Assembly (NCBI GenBank): GCA_902595795.1
Contig: CACJRK010000001.1
Location: 1 to 64,000 of the forward strand
Source: an uncultured Pelagibacteraceae bacterium
Lineage (GTDB): Bacteria; Pseudomonadota; Alphaproteobacteria; Pelagibacterales; Pelagibacteraceae
Length of the DNA stretch: 64,000 nucleotides
Reading direction: 5' to 3'
In this document: piece after piece, positions 1 to 9,902 of the stretch
How the letters are laid out: each line of letters starts with the position of its first letter
Numbering within the stretch: the stretch's first letter is position 1
Notes under the pieces: model-generated
Told to the model about the DNA's origin: nothing
Databases searched by the model: none
Seen by the model: the letters and a program-made list of their open reading frames with translations, nothing else
Translations under genes and position numbers: made by a program

Positions 1-28
1 TTGTATAAAAAAATAAAAATAACTTAAT

Positions 29-49
29 AACGAATCAATTTGATTCGTT
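29..49. repeat. perfect 10-bp inverted repeat (AACGAATCAA-T-TTGATTCGTT)
   Basis: Read directly; lies 22 nt upstream of the Lys-rich mini-ORF; could be the terminator of an upstream gene, an operator or a leader hairpin. Confidence 0.6.
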
Positions 50-71
50 TAACTTAACTAGGGAGCTAAAG

Positions 72-167
72 ATGCCTAAGAAAAGAAAAAAAGCAGCAAA
101 AAAAGCTAAGAAAGCTAAAAAAAGAAAAAAAGCTGCAAAGAAAACTAAGAAAAGAAGAAAAAGATAA
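72..167 (+). CDS. 31-aa extremely Lys/Arg/Ala-rich peptide (MPKKRKKAAKKAKKAKKRKKAAKKTKKRRKR), histone-H1-tail-like
   Basis: ATG to TAA open frame, GGGAG Shine-Dalgarno-like sequence just upstream (61-65), terminator downstream; below the ORF-track length cut-off. Confidence 0.75.
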   Translation: MPKKRKKAAKKAKKAKKRKKAAKKTKKRRKR

Positions 168-185
168 TAACTTAGTAACTCTTAT

Positions 186-230
186 AAAAAACGCTTCTCA
201 TTACAGATCGTGTGAGAGGCGTTTTTTTTT
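186..230. terminator. bidirectional intrinsic terminator between two convergent genes
   Basis: AAAAACGCTTCTCA...TGAGAGGCGTTTTTTTTT hairpin, A-tract on the left and T-tract on the right. Confidence 0.8.
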
Positions 231-1125
231 ATTCGTCTAAATTTTCGTCTGACTCAGAAATAGTTTCTTCAACAGGTAATTCTGTTGTTGAGGTCTTTGT
301 TATAGTTGTTGTTTGTTGAGTCTGGTTATTTAAATTTCTCTTTAGTGCTTTATCAAGTTTTTTTTGTGTATCTTCATTAGATAAATTCAACACAATTTGA
401 AATTCAGATAAAATTCTTTCGTATGCTTTCTCAAATAATTGTCTTTCACTATATGATTGATCAACCATAAGATCGTCACCTTTGTTTAAATCTCTAACTA
501 CTTCTGCTAACTCATAGATTTTACCAGAGGAAATTTTAGCTTCATATTCTTGAGCTCTTCTACTCCACATGGATCTTTTTATTTTTGGTTTACTTTTCAG
601 AATCGAGATACATTTATTAATTTGATTGATAGTTGCTAAAGGTCTCAAGTGCGACTGTTTATTTACAGGAACCATTCCATTAGCCTTGTCTCTATCAAAT
701 TTTATCACATAAGTCTCAACATCAATGTTTCCTATATTTACCTTTTTAAATTCAGTTATTTGACCAACACCATGTTTAGGATAAACAATATAATCTTTTA
801 TTTTAAATTCTCTTTTTTCAATAGCCTGTTTTTTTACTTTTTTAATTTCTGGCTTTACTTCATTACTTTTAGTAATCCTTAAATTATTAACTTTAGGATC
901 TACTTTAAACTCAACAACTTTAGAAATTTTTTTTGTTACTGTTTTTTTATTGGTAATTTTTTTTACTTTAGAGATTTTAGTTTTAGTTTTTTTCGAAACA
1001 ACTTTTTTAATTTTTTTTGTTTTCTTTTTAGATTCTTTTTTGACTGTAGTTTTTTTTTTTACTTTTTTCTTTGGATTACCTTTAAAGATTTTCTTTAAAA
1101 TATTTTTCGTATTTATTTTGCTCAT
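229..1125 (-). CDS. CarD/CdnL-family transcriptional regulator with about 100-aa Lys-rich N-terminal extension
   Basis: [14 protein letters not shown]...MVPV...LRP and [15 protein letters not shown] are CarD-like; likely start at MSKINTKN (track ORF begins at 1167). Confidence 0.8.
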   Translation of the reverse strand: MSKINTKNILKKIFKGNPKKKVKKKTTVKKESKKKTKKIKKVVSKKTKTKISKVKKITNKKTVTKKISKVVEFKVDPKVNNLRITKSNEVKPEIKKVKKQAIEKREFKIKDYIVYPKHGVGQITEFKKVNIGNIDVETYVIKFDRDKANGMVPVNKQSHLRPLATINQINKCISILKSKPKIKRSMWSRRAQEYEAKISSGKIYELAEVVRDLNKGDDLMVDQSYSERQLFEKAYERILSEFQIVLNLSNEDTQKKLDKALKRNLNNQTQQTTTITKTSTTELPVEETISESDENLDE

Positions 1126-1408
1126 TTTTAAATTTTTCGTGATCCGATGGAGGATCTTTTTTTTCACTTATATTTGGCCAGATTTCTGAATATTTTTTAT
1201 TGATTTCTAGCCATTGTTCACTACCAGGTTCGGTATCTGCTTTGATGGCATCAACTGGGCATTCTGGTTCGCAAACGCCACAATCTATACACTCATCCGG
1301 TTTAATTACAAGCATATTTTTACCCTCATAAAAACAGTCTACCGGACAAACATCAACGCAGTCAGTTAATTTACATTTAATACATTTGTCATTAACTATA
1401 TATGTCAT
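1082..1408 (-). CDS. fdxA: 7Fe-8S ferredoxin (FdxA-type)
   Basis: [29 protein letters not shown]...[18 protein letters not shown]. Confidence 0.93.
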   Translation of the reverse strand: MTYIVNDKCIKCKLTDCVDVCPVDCFYEGKNMLVIKPDECIDCGVCEPECPVDAIKADTEPGSEQWLEINKKYSEIWPNISEKKDPPSDHEKFKNEQNKYEKYFKENL

Positions 1409-1779
1409 TACAGATTTTTTTTTATTATTTTATCTTTAATATCACCCATAGTTTTACTATCTATATAAAGCAAGCCAGCTAAACGCCTCATTAGGTTTGT
1501 CTCGTAAATATCAGCCACTTTATCTGAATAAATAATTGACCATAAAGTTTCTATAATTTTTATCTTATCTATTTCAGGTAAATTTTTAATCTCTCTTGTA
1601 AAATCTAATATTTGATTTGAGTCATTTTCAATAATTTTTGCTTTATCAATAGTTTTAGATATATTTTCTTTAGTTTCTCCTAATTCTAGGAGAGTTCTTT
1701 TAATTATTTCCTCTTCATTTTCACTGTAGTTTTCATCGATTTTAGCTGCATGAATTAACAATGCACAAATATTAATCAA
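1408..1779 (-). CDS. TerB-family tellurite resistance-like protein
   Basis: Small acidic helical TerB-like protein ([14 protein letters not shown]...[26 protein letters not shown]). Confidence 0.7.
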   Translation of the reverse strand: MINICALLIHAAKIDENYSENEEEIIKRTLLELGETKENISKTIDKAKIIENDSNQILDFTREIKNLPEIDKIKIIETLWSIIYSDKVADIYETNLMRRLAGLLYIDSKTMGDIKDKIIKKNL

Positions 1780-1797
1780 AAATTATTTTCATTATTA

Positions 1798-3354
1798 TCA
1801 TTTTTTTTTTTCATTTAAAAAATCTTTGTTAGGAACTATTAAAGCAACTAAATAATTTTTTTTATCTCCATAAATCATACATTGATCAATTTCAGGTTCG
1901 TTTGTTGCCATATTTTCTATTTTAGCTGGTGAAATATTGTCTCCCCCGGCACTTACAATAATATCTTTTTTTCTATCCGTAATTTTTAAATACCCGTCAT
2001 CTGGATCTATTTCTCCTATATCACCTGTATGAAGCCATCCATTTATAATTACTTTATCGGTTTCCTCTTTTTTATTCCAATATCCCAGCATTACATTTTC
2101 ACCCTTAACTAAAATTTCTCCATCTTCTGCAATTTTAACTTCATTACCTTTAAAGGGGGGTCCAACTGTCTCTACTTTTATTTTATGTATCGGATTGCAA
2201 CTAACTACTGGTGATGTCTCAGTTAATCCGTACCCCTGAAGAGTGGGTAGTCCTACAGCATTTAAAAATTCCCCTATTTCTTTATCTAGAGCACCACCAC
2301 CAGAAACAAAAGCTTTTAAATTTCCTCCAAACTGTTTTTTTATTTTTTTTCTAACTAATTTGTCAACGATAAAATTGAGTAATTTTTCAGGAAAAGTCAT
2401 TTTTTGATTTAATAGTTTTTTTCTTCCCAAACGAAGAGTTGCTTCAATTAATTTTGCTTTAAAACCTGTCTGTTTTTTTAAATTAATATTTATTTTGTTG
2501 TAGAGGTTTTGGTAGAATCTTGGAACAGCTGTCATAATTGTGGGTTTTGCTTCAGATATATTTTCTAAAAGTTTTTCTATTTTTTCTGCATAGAATACTT
2601 TTGCTCCTACTGCTATCTGTGCAAATTGAACACAATGCTCATAAGAGTGTGAAAGAGGAAGCCAAGTTAAAAATACTGGTCTTGAATTAAATAATGGTTT
2701 CATAATTTCGCATGCTCCCACGAGATTACTTAAAATTCCACCATGACTTAAAATTACTCCTTTAGGATTACCTCCGGTCCCAGAAGTATAAATAATACAT
2801 GCAGGAGAATTTCTTTTTAATTTATTATTTTCAATTTTATCTTCTAATGATAAATTATTCTTTATAATAGAATTAAAATCTAAATATTTTTCTTTGTTAC
2901 TTAAATTTAAGTTATTTAATACTTTATCAATTTCATCCAGAGTAATAACTTTTTGAATAAAATTTTTTTCGTTAATTGTATTGTTTAATTTTTTTAACAT
3001 TTCATTATTCGAGACAACAATCAAGCTAGGCTCACAATCTTCTATTAAGTACTTATAATCATTCTCTGTATAAGTTGTATATGCTGGAACAGTAATTCCA
3101 CCTGCTACCATAATAGCTAAATCCGAAACAAACCATTCAGGTCTATTCTCCGAAACTAAAAGACATCTATCACCCTCTTTTATGTTTTCTTCAATGACTT
3201 TTGATAATTTTAAAATATTCTTTTCAGTTTGTTCCCATGTATATGTTTTTTTATTACTTGGTTTTAGCCATTCTAAAAAAATATCTTTTTTATTTTGTTT
3301 ATTTGCTTGATTAACAAATAATTCGATCAAATTATTTAAATTATTTAAATTCAT
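1798..3354 (-). CDS. long-chain acyl-CoA synthetase (AMP-binding)
   Basis: AMP-binding motif [47 protein letters not shown]. Confidence 0.93.
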   Translation of the reverse strand: [518 protein letters not shown]

Positions 3355-3361
3355 AGTTTTT

Positions 3362-3446
3362 TGGTGGGCGAAGAGAGAATCGAACTCTCACTTCTTGCGA
3401 AACACGATTTTGAGTCGTGCGCGTCTACCAGTTCCGCCATTCGCCC
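3362..3446 (-). tRNA. tRNA-Leu (anticodon CAA)
   Basis: Reverse strand GGGCGAATGGCGGAACTGGTAGACGCG...CACGACTCAAAATCGTG...GAGAGTTCGATTCTCTC TTCGCCCACCA; CCA encoded. Confidence 0.95.
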
Positions 3447-3508
3447 TTGGTATTCAATTAAATTATATTTAAATAGTATAAGAACTAAATTTATATTAAA
3501 ACCAAAAA

Positions 3509-4114
3509 ATGTTTCAAACACTTTACAAAAAATGTTTAGAATTAGCTGCACATAAAAGTTCAAATTTTTATTTGGGGCTTGTGTCTTTTATAGAAAGTTC
3601 TTTTTTTCCTATACCGCCAGATGCAATGATAATCCCAATGGTTATTGCTAAAAAAAAAGAATATCTAAAAATATTTTTAATAGCATCAATATTTTCAGTC
3701 CTTGGAGGAATTTTTGGGTATTTAATAGGTTATTTATTTTTTGATTTAGCAATGTATGTAATCGAATTTTATGGTTATCAAGGTAAAGTTGAAAATTTAA
3801 AATTAAGTATGTCTCAAGGTAGTGGCTTCCTTGCATGGCTGAGTATTCTTTTTTTAGCAGGCTTTACACCATTGCCCTTTAAAGCCTTTACAATCTCGAG
3901 CGGTTTAATTGCTTTCAACCTTCCTATTTTTATAATTGTAAGCTTAATTTCAAGAAGTCTAAGATTTTTTATAGTTGCTTATCTTTCCTATAAATTTGGC
4001 GAATATTTTACAGAATTCATGGATAAACATGGATCAAAATGGTTCACTATTATTGGGATTATAATAGTTATAATATTTATGTTCGTATATTTATTTTTTA
4101 AATTCAATGGTTGA
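3509..4114 (+). CDS. YqaA/DedA-family membrane protein
   Basis: Multi-TM, FIESSFFPIPPDAMIIPM, GFTPLPFKAFTISSG. Confidence 0.85.
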   Translation: MFQTLYKKCLELAAHKSSNFYLGLVSFIESSFFPIPPDAMIIPMVIAKKKEYLKIFLIASIFSVLGGIFGYLIGYLFFDLAMYVIEFYGYQGKVENLKLSMSQGSGFLAWLSILFLAGFTPLPFKAFTISSGLIAFNLPIFIIVSLISRSLRFFIVAYLSYKFGEYFTEFMDKHGSKWFTIIGIIIVIIFMFVYLFFKFNG

Positions 4115-4589
4115 TATTAATAAAACATTAACAATAAAATTAACTTTTATAATTAGTATCCTTGCTTTAGCTTCAGCATTTTTTATCGAACATGCTTTAG
4201 GTCACCAACCCTGTAATTTATGTATTTTAGAGAGAATTCCATACTTAATGGCTATAATAATTATTGTACTAAATTATAAATTTATTCATCTTGAAAAATA
4301 CTTTATACTTTTGCTTATATTAATTTTTTTAGCTGCTACAATTTTATCTTTATATCATCTAGGTATTGAACAAGGTTTCATTGAAGAATCGTTAGTTTGT
4401 GATTTAAAAAAAGGGTCATATTCACTATCTAAAGAAGACATATTAAAACAATTACAAGAAAAAAATATAAGCTGCAAAGATGTGACATTTAAAATTATGG
4501 GATTGTCACTTACAAGTTATAATATTTTAATTTCTTTGCTAATAACTATTAGTAGTGCAAGGATTTATTTAAACTATGACAAAAATTAA
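4107..4589 (+). CDS. dsbB: disulfide bond formation protein B
   Basis: HALGHQPCNLCILERIPYL motif, four TM segments. Confidence 0.88.
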   Translation: MVDINKTLTIKLTFIISILALASAFFIEHALGHQPCNLCILERIPYLMAIIIIVLNYKFIHLEKYFILLLILIFLAATILSLYHLGIEQGFIEESLVCDLKKGSYSLSKEDILKQLQEKNISCKDVTFKIMGLSLTSYNILISLLITISSARIYLNYDKN

Positions 4590-5109
4590 TAAAAAAAGAG
4601 TTGAAGAATTCATAAGAGTTGACCACGCAGGTGAACGTGGAGCTATTAAGATTTATGAAGGGCAATTGCTAGCTTTAAATACTCTTGTAAAAGACGAAAA
4701 TCTTAAAAAAACTATCGAGGAAATGAAAGTTCATGAAAAAGAACATTGTCAATTTTTTGAAAACGAAATTAAAAAAAGAAATATAAAACCAACTAAATTT
4801 TTACCTTTGTGGGATTTATTAGGTGTTGGACTAGGATTTGGATCTACTTTACTTGGAAAAAAAGCTGCAATGTTATGTACTGCTTCTGTTGAAGAAGTTA
4901 TAGATGAACATTACTTAAATCAAATTAACCAGCTGGATAAGAGCGAAAAAGATTTAAAAAAAAAGATTACGAAATTTCGACAAGATGAAATAGACCATAA
5001 AGATATTGCTTATGATGAAGGTGCAACAAAAAAAGGACCTTATTTATTACTAGATAAAATTATTAAGACTGGCTCTAGAATTGCAATAAACATATCTGAG
5101 AAAATTTAA
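4576..5109 (+). CDS. coq7: demethoxyubiquinone hydroxylase, Coq7 family
   Basis: RVDHAGERGAIKIYEGQ, HEKEHCQFFE, EEVIDEHY, DEIDHKD di-iron motifs. Confidence 0.93.
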   Translation: MTKINKKRVEEFIRVDHAGERGAIKIYEGQLLALNTLVKDENLKKTIEEMKVHEKEHCQFFENEIKKRNIKPTKFLPLWDLLGVGLGFGSTLLGKKAAMLCTASVEEVIDEHYLNQINQLDKSEKDLKKKITKFRQDEIDHKDIAYDEGATKKGPYLLLDKIIKTGSRIAINISEKI

Positions 5110-5675
5110 GCCTCTAACTCTACATCCCAATACAAATAATCCATCCAGCTTTTATGTAAAAAATTTGGTGGGAAATTTTTTCCATTTTTATGCAGATCCT
5201 CTGTTGACGGTCTATAAGGATACTGATGTAATTTCATATCTGAATACTTTAATAGTTTTCCACCCTTTTTTACATTACATGCAGAACAGGCAGTCACCAC
5301 ATTATCCCAATTAGTTTCGCCACCTTTTGACCTTGGTAATAAATGATCAAAAGTTAACTCCTCATTACTTCCACAATACTGACAGGAAAATTTATCTCTT
5401 AAAAAGACATTAAATCTAGTAAAACTTGGCTTGCTTTGAGGAACAATGTAATCTTTTAGTGCAATGACACTTGGCAATTTCATATTAAAAGATGGACTTC
5501 TTATAGTTCTATCGTAATTACTGACAATAATAACTCGATCAAGAAAAACTGATTTAACTGTATCCTGCCAAGACCACAAAGATAAAGGGTAATAACTCAA
5601 AGGTCTATAGTCAGCATTAAGTACTAATGCTGGACACTTTTCTAATGAAACATTTTGTTCAAAAAAATTATTCAT
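5106..5675 (-). CDS. HNH endonuclease family protein
   Basis: CQYCGSNEELTFDHLLPRSKGGETNWDNVVTACSACN. Confidence 0.9.
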   Translation of the reverse strand: MNNFFEQNVSLEKCPALVLNADYRPLSYYPLSLWSWQDTVKSVFLDRVIIVSNYDRTIRSPSFNMKLPSVIALKDYIVPQSKPSFTRFNVFLRDKFSCQYCGSNEELTFDHLLPRSKGGETNWDNVVTACSACNVKKGGKLLKYSDMKLHQYPYRPSTEDLHKNGKNFPPNFLHKSWMDYLYWDVELEA

Positions 5676-5723
5676 TAATTTAATTTTAACTTAGTTAAAC
5701 AAATTTATCAATAATAAGAGATG

Positions 5724-6374
5724 TTAAATTTTTTTTAGAATAAAATTTAAAGCTGTACTTGATGCTTCAATAGGAATATGATGGTCACAATTTTTTATTA
5801 ATAATGTATCTACTTTAACATTATTTCTAATTAAAAAATCTTTTGCTTCTAATAAATGTGTTGATGGGACAATTTGATCAGCTTCACCATGTATAAGTAA
5901 TGTTTCAGTCTTATTTTTGATTCTATTTTTCAAGTCTTTTTGATTAATTATCTTTCCAGAAAAACCAACTATACATGAAAATTTTTCTTCAAATGTAAGA
6001 CCAACGTTTAAAGACATCATGCAACCCTGACTAAATCCTGATAAACAAATTTTATCATTTGATAAGTTGAACTCTTGTTTTACTTCATTGATAAATTTTT
6101 TTAAAACCTCTTCAGCTTTACTTGATTGCTCCAATATGTAATCAGAGTCCTCTTTTGTTAAATCAAACCATTGATAACCCGAGGGATTTATAGCGCATGG
6201 CTCATGACCATTGGGACAAATAAAGACTGTATTAGGCATATATCTTTTCCAGTTTAAAGACAACATACTTATATCCTTTCCATCACCTCCATAACCATGA
6301 AGCAAAATAATTACATTTTTAATTTCAACACCTTCTTCTGGTTTAATAATTATTGAATCTAGGCAAAATGTCAT
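5724..6374 (-). CDS. phospholipase/carboxylesterase (alpha/beta hydrolase)
   Basis: ILLHGYGGDG, LSGFSQGCMMSL, HGEADQIVP, DHHIP catalytic motifs. Confidence 0.88.
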   Translation of the reverse strand: MTFCLDSIIIKPEEGVEIKNVIILLHGYGGDGKDISMLSLNWKRYMPNTVFICPNGHEPCAINPSGYQWFDLTKEDSDYILEQSSKAEEVLKKFINEVKQEFNLSNDKICLSGFSQGCMMSLNVGLTFEEKFSCIVGFSGKIINQKDLKNRIKNKTETLLIHGEADQIVPSTHLLEAKDFLIRNNVKVDTLLIKNCDHHIPIEASSTALNFILKKI

Positions 6375-6423
6375 AGTTGATAAATTATGTTTTTTATTTC
6401 AAAAAACAATCTAAAATAAAAAT

Positions 6424-6627
6424 ATGATAACAGGAATATTTGTAAAAGTTTTATCAATAGCGCTTCTGATTGCTGTGGGAATAGTTTTAATTTTAGGTAT
6501 AGGTACTCTTTTTAAAGGTGGAGAAACTAGTAAAAAATATTCAAATAAATTAATGCAATTAAGAGTTCTTTTGCAATTTATTGCTATTCTAGCTTTGGTT
6601 GGATTTGCTTATTTTTTTAAAAATTAA
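6424..6627 (+). CDS. twin-TM HIG1-domain-like small membrane protein
   Basis: 67 aa, two TM segments separated by KGGETSKKYSNKLMQLRVLLQ. Confidence 0.7.
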   Translation: MITGIFVKVLSIALLIAVGIVLILGIGTLFKGGETSKKYSNKLMQLRVLLQFIAILALVGFAYFFKN

Positions 6628-7133
6628 TTATATTTTTTTACCCAACTTACAAAGTTTTTATCTTCAAAATCAATTGAGCCTATTACTCTAGCAAATTCTT
6701 GGCCATCTTTATTTATTAAAATTGATGTGGGAATACCTCTTAAAGAAAACATTTTTGCTAATGTTGTAGGTGGATCAAAATATGGTTCAAAGTTTTTAAT
6801 ATTAAGATTTATAAAAAATTTATTAACTTTGTCTAAATTTTCTTTACCAATATTTATTGCAAAAATTTTTATTTTATCCAGTTCTGGATTGACTTGGAGT
6901 TTATCTAAAGATGGCATTTCTTCTTTACAAGGTTCACACCAAGTCGCCCAAAAATTCAATATCAATAAATTGCCCTGATATTCATTAATATTAATTTTTT
7001 GATCTTTTTTGTCTAAAAAAATAACATTATCATATGTTTTTGGTATTTTATGGATTACAATATTTTTAATACCAGGCAGTTCTTCAGCTACAACATTTGT
7101 TATCAAAAAAATAAATATTATTAAAAATCTCAT
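6624..7133 (-). CDS. TlpA-family thiol:disulfide oxidoreductase
   Basis: LLILNFWATWCEPCKEEMPSL, signal peptide, GIPTSILINKDG. Confidence 0.9.
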   Translation of the reverse strand: MRFLIIFIFLITNVVAEELPGIKNIVIHKIPKTYDNVIFLDKKDQKININEYQGNLLILNFWATWCEPCKEEMPSLDKLQVNPELDKIKIFAINIGKENLDKVNKFFINLNIKNFEPYFDPPTTLAKMFSLRGIPTSILINKDGQEFARVIGSIDFEDKNFVSWVKKYN

Positions 7134-7157
7134 GTTAAATAGGTATAATTAAATATC

Positions 7158-8549
7158 ATGGCAAAAAATAAAAACAACCAAGCAATCTGGAATTCACGTA
7201 TAAAAAAAAATGCGTCGAGTTTGTTTCAAAAAGTCGGTAATTCAATAGATATTGATAAAAGACTTTATAAAGAAGACATCCAAGGATCAATTGCACATGT
7301 TGAAATGCTTTTTAAACAAAAAATAATTTCATTTAAAATAAAAAATAAAATTGTTTATGGACTAACAAAAATAGATAAGGAAATCACAAACAATAAATTT
7401 GAGTTTAATAAAAAATATGAAGATATTCATATGAATATCGAAAAGAGACTTTTTCAAATAATAGGTGAAGAAGCTGGCTATGTTCACACCGCAAGATCAA
7501 GAAATGATCAAGTAATTACTGATTTTAAAATTTGGATTAAAAATTCAACTAAAGAAATAAATAATAATATTAATAAAATTATTAAGAGCACAATTAAGTT
7601 GGCTGAGAAAAATGTTGAAACTATTATGCCTGGATTTACACATCTTAAAAATGCTCAGGCTATCTCTTTTGCACATTATTTAATGTCTTATGTAGAAATG
7701 TTTAGTAGAGACAAAAGGAGATTTTCAAATAATTTAGAGAGTTTAAGTGAAAATCCCTTGGGTGTTGCAGCTATAGCAGGAACATCGTTTAATATAGATA
7801 GAAATTATACAACCAAAAAACTTGGTTTTAAAATACCTACAAATAATTCTATCGATACAGTTTCGGATAGAGATTTTGTGCTAGATTTTTTATACGCTTC
7901 ATCTGTATGTGCAATGCATATTTCTAGAATTGCCGAAGAGCTAATTATTTGGAATTCTGATGGTTTTAACTTAATCAATTTATCTGACAAAGTTGTTACT
8001 GGATCATCTATAATGCCACAAAAGAAAAATCCTGATCTTCTGGAATACTTGCGTGGAAAATCAGGAAGTGTTTATGGAAATTTATTTTCAATGCTTACAA
8101 TTTTAAAAGGCTTACCATTGTCTTATTTTAAAGATTTGCAAGATGATAAAGAGATTGTTTTCAAATCTAATGATAATCTAAATAATTGTTTAAAAATTTT
8201 TGATGAAATACTAAAAAATTGCAGTCCAAATAAGAGTAATATGTTGAAACTTGCTGATTCAGGATACATTACAGCAACTGATTTAGCTGACTATCTTGTA
8301 AAAAATCACTCAATGTCTTTTAGAAAAGCATATCAAAAAACTGCAGCTGTGGTTAATTTTGCTGAAAAAAGAAAAAAGAAATTAAATGAATTGACTTTAG
8401 ATGAATTAAGAAAAATTGAACCTAAACTCAGAGAGGATGTATTAAAAGTATTTAATTTAAAAAATTCAATTAATTCGAAAAAATCTTATGGTGGAACTTC
8501 TTTTGATAATATTAAAAAAATGATAATGAAATATAAAAAAGAAAAATGA
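7158..8549 (+). CDS. argH: argininosuccinate lyase
   Basis: GSSIMPQKKNPDLLE signature, HTARSRNDQV. Confidence 0.97.
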   Translation: MAKNKNNQAIWNSRIKKNASSLFQKVGNSIDIDKRLYKEDIQGSIAHVEMLFKQKIISFKIKNKIVYGLTKIDKEITNNKFEFNKKYEDIHMNIEKRLFQIIGEEAGYVHTARSRNDQVITDFKIWIKNSTKEINNNINKIIKSTIKLAEKNVETIMPGFTHLKNAQAISFAHYLMSYVEMFSRDKRRFSNNLESLSENPLGVAAIAGTSFNIDRNYTTKKLGFKIPTNNSIDTVSDRDFVLDFLYASSVCAMHISRIAEELIIWNSDGFNLINLSDKVVTGSSIMPQKKNPDLLEYLRGKSGSVYGNLFSMLTILKGLPLSYFKDLQDDKEIVFKSNDNLNNCLKIFDEILKNCSPNKSNMLKLADSGYITATDLADYLVKNHSMSFRKAYQKTAAVVNFAEKRKKKLNELTLDELRKIEPKLREDVLKVFNLKNSINSKKSYGGTSFDNIKKMIMKYKKEK

Positions 8550-8677
8550 TTAAAAAAATTACTTTAATTATATTGTTATTTTGTGCAGTAATTTCTTGTG
8601 GAAAGAAAGGTGATCCTAAATACGTAGATCCAGATAAAACAGCAGAAATAAAAAAAGTTTTAATTAACTCAGCTTAA
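8546..8677 (+). CDS. LptM-like short lipoprotein (MIKKITLIILLFCAVISCGKKGDPKYVDPDKTAEIKKVLINSA)
   Basis: Lipobox-like VISC followed by GKKGDPKY; overlaps argH stop and lysA start by a few nt; absent from ORF track. Confidence 0.8.
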   Translation: MIKKITLIILLFCAVISCGKKGDPKYVDPDKTAEIKKVLINSA

Positions 8678-9891
8678 TGAAATACATTAATAAAAAATTA
8701 ACAATAGAAAGAATTAGTCTCCAAAAAATTGCAGATAAATTTAGAACTCCATTTTATTGTTATTCCTATTCTAAATTAAAAGAAAATATTAATTATTTTA
8801 AAAAAAGCTTTAGATCTTTTTCACCACTAATCTGCTTTGCAGTCAAATCCAATACAAATGTTAATATAATTAAAGAAATTAAAAAATTTGGATTAGGTGC
8901 TGATGTTGTTTCCATTGGAGAGCTAATGATGGCACTAAAAGCAGGAATTAATCCAAAAAAAATAGTATTTTCTGGAGTTGGTAAAACAGCAAGTGAAATC
9001 AGCTTTGCAATTAATAAAAAAATTTTACTTATTAACGCTGAGTCTTTAAGTGAAATAAAAGAGATAAACAGAATAGCAAAATCAAAAAACAAAATAATAA
9101 AAATTGGTGTAAGACTAAACCCTAACACAGATGCAAAAACATTAACTCAAATCTCTACTGGAAAAAAAGAAAATAAATTTGGTGTAAATAAAAATACATT
9201 CTATGAAATTATAAATTATTGTAAAAAAAAAAAAAATATTGATTTAAAATGTCTAAGCGTACATATAGGCAGTCAAATTTTAGATCATAGACCTTATGAA
9301 AAAATGCTTAAAGCAGTCAGTCAAATTCTAAATAAAACAGATCATAAATTTGAATTTATAGATTTAGGTGGAGGTATGGGTATTACTTACACTGATAAAA
9401 ATAAAAAACTTAATTATAAAAAATATAACACAGCCATACTTAAATTTTTAAGAAGACATAAAGTTAAAATTATATTCGAACCAGGTAGATCAATTATTGG
9501 TAATACTGGTACATTAGTGTCAAAAATAATCTATATAAAAGATAGTGGAACCAAAAAATTTATCATTTTAGATGCAGCTATGAATGATTTAATGAGGCCT
9601 GCTTTGTACGGAGCGGTACATAAAACTTTACCTGTTACAAAATCTAATAAAACATCAAAAAAACCATATGAATTTGTAGGTCCAATTTGCGAAAGTACAG
9701 ATAAATTTGTTACATTAAAAAAATTTCAAGAATTGAGAGAAAAAGATTTAATTGCAATATGTGATGTGGGAGCCTATGGGATGTCACTTAGCTCAAATTA
9801 TAATTTAAGACCCAAGCTGGTAGAATTATTGATAAAGGGATCAAAAATTAAAGTAATTAGAAAAAGACAGAAGCATAAAGATTTAATTTAG
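8677..9891 (+). CDS. lysA: diaminopimelate decarboxylase
   Basis: FAVKSNTN PLP-Lys motif, GGGMGITY, EPGRSIIGNTG, CESTDKF. Confidence 0.97.
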   Translation: MKYINKKLTIERISLQKIADKFRTPFYCYSYSKLKENINYFKKSFRSFSPLICFAVKSNTNVNIIKEIKKFGLGADVVSIGELMMALKAGINPKKIVFSGVGKTASEISFAINKKILLINAESLSEIKEINRIAKSKNKIIKIGVRLNPNTDAKTLTQISTGKKENKFGVNKNTFYEIINYCKKKKNIDLKCLSVHIGSQILDHRPYEKMLKAVSQILNKTDHKFEFIDLGGGMGITYTDKNKKLNYKKYNTAILKFLRRHKVKIIFEPGRSIIGNTGTLVSKIIYIKDSGTKKFIILDAAMNDLMRPALYGAVHKTLPVTKSNKTSKKPYEFVGPICESTDKFVTLKKFQELREKDLIAICDVGAYGMSLSSNYNLRPKLVELLIKGSKIKVIRKRQKHKDLI

Positions 9892-9902
9892 CTTTTGAAA
9901 AA

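Noticed and set aside
649-1189. Plus-strand ORFs 649-882 and 950-1189 rich in F/I/Y
   Set aside because: Antisense of the Lys-rich CarD-family gene; poly-Phe composition is the complement of poly-Lys codons.
3361-3555. ORF 3361-3555 (+)
   Set aside because: Antisense through the tRNA-Leu gene; no independent coding evidence.
3351-3563. ORF 3351-3563 (-) containing GRMAELVDAHDSKSCFARSESSILSSPTKK
   Set aside because: Translation of the tRNA-Leu gene (3362-3446); a well-known spurious protein type.
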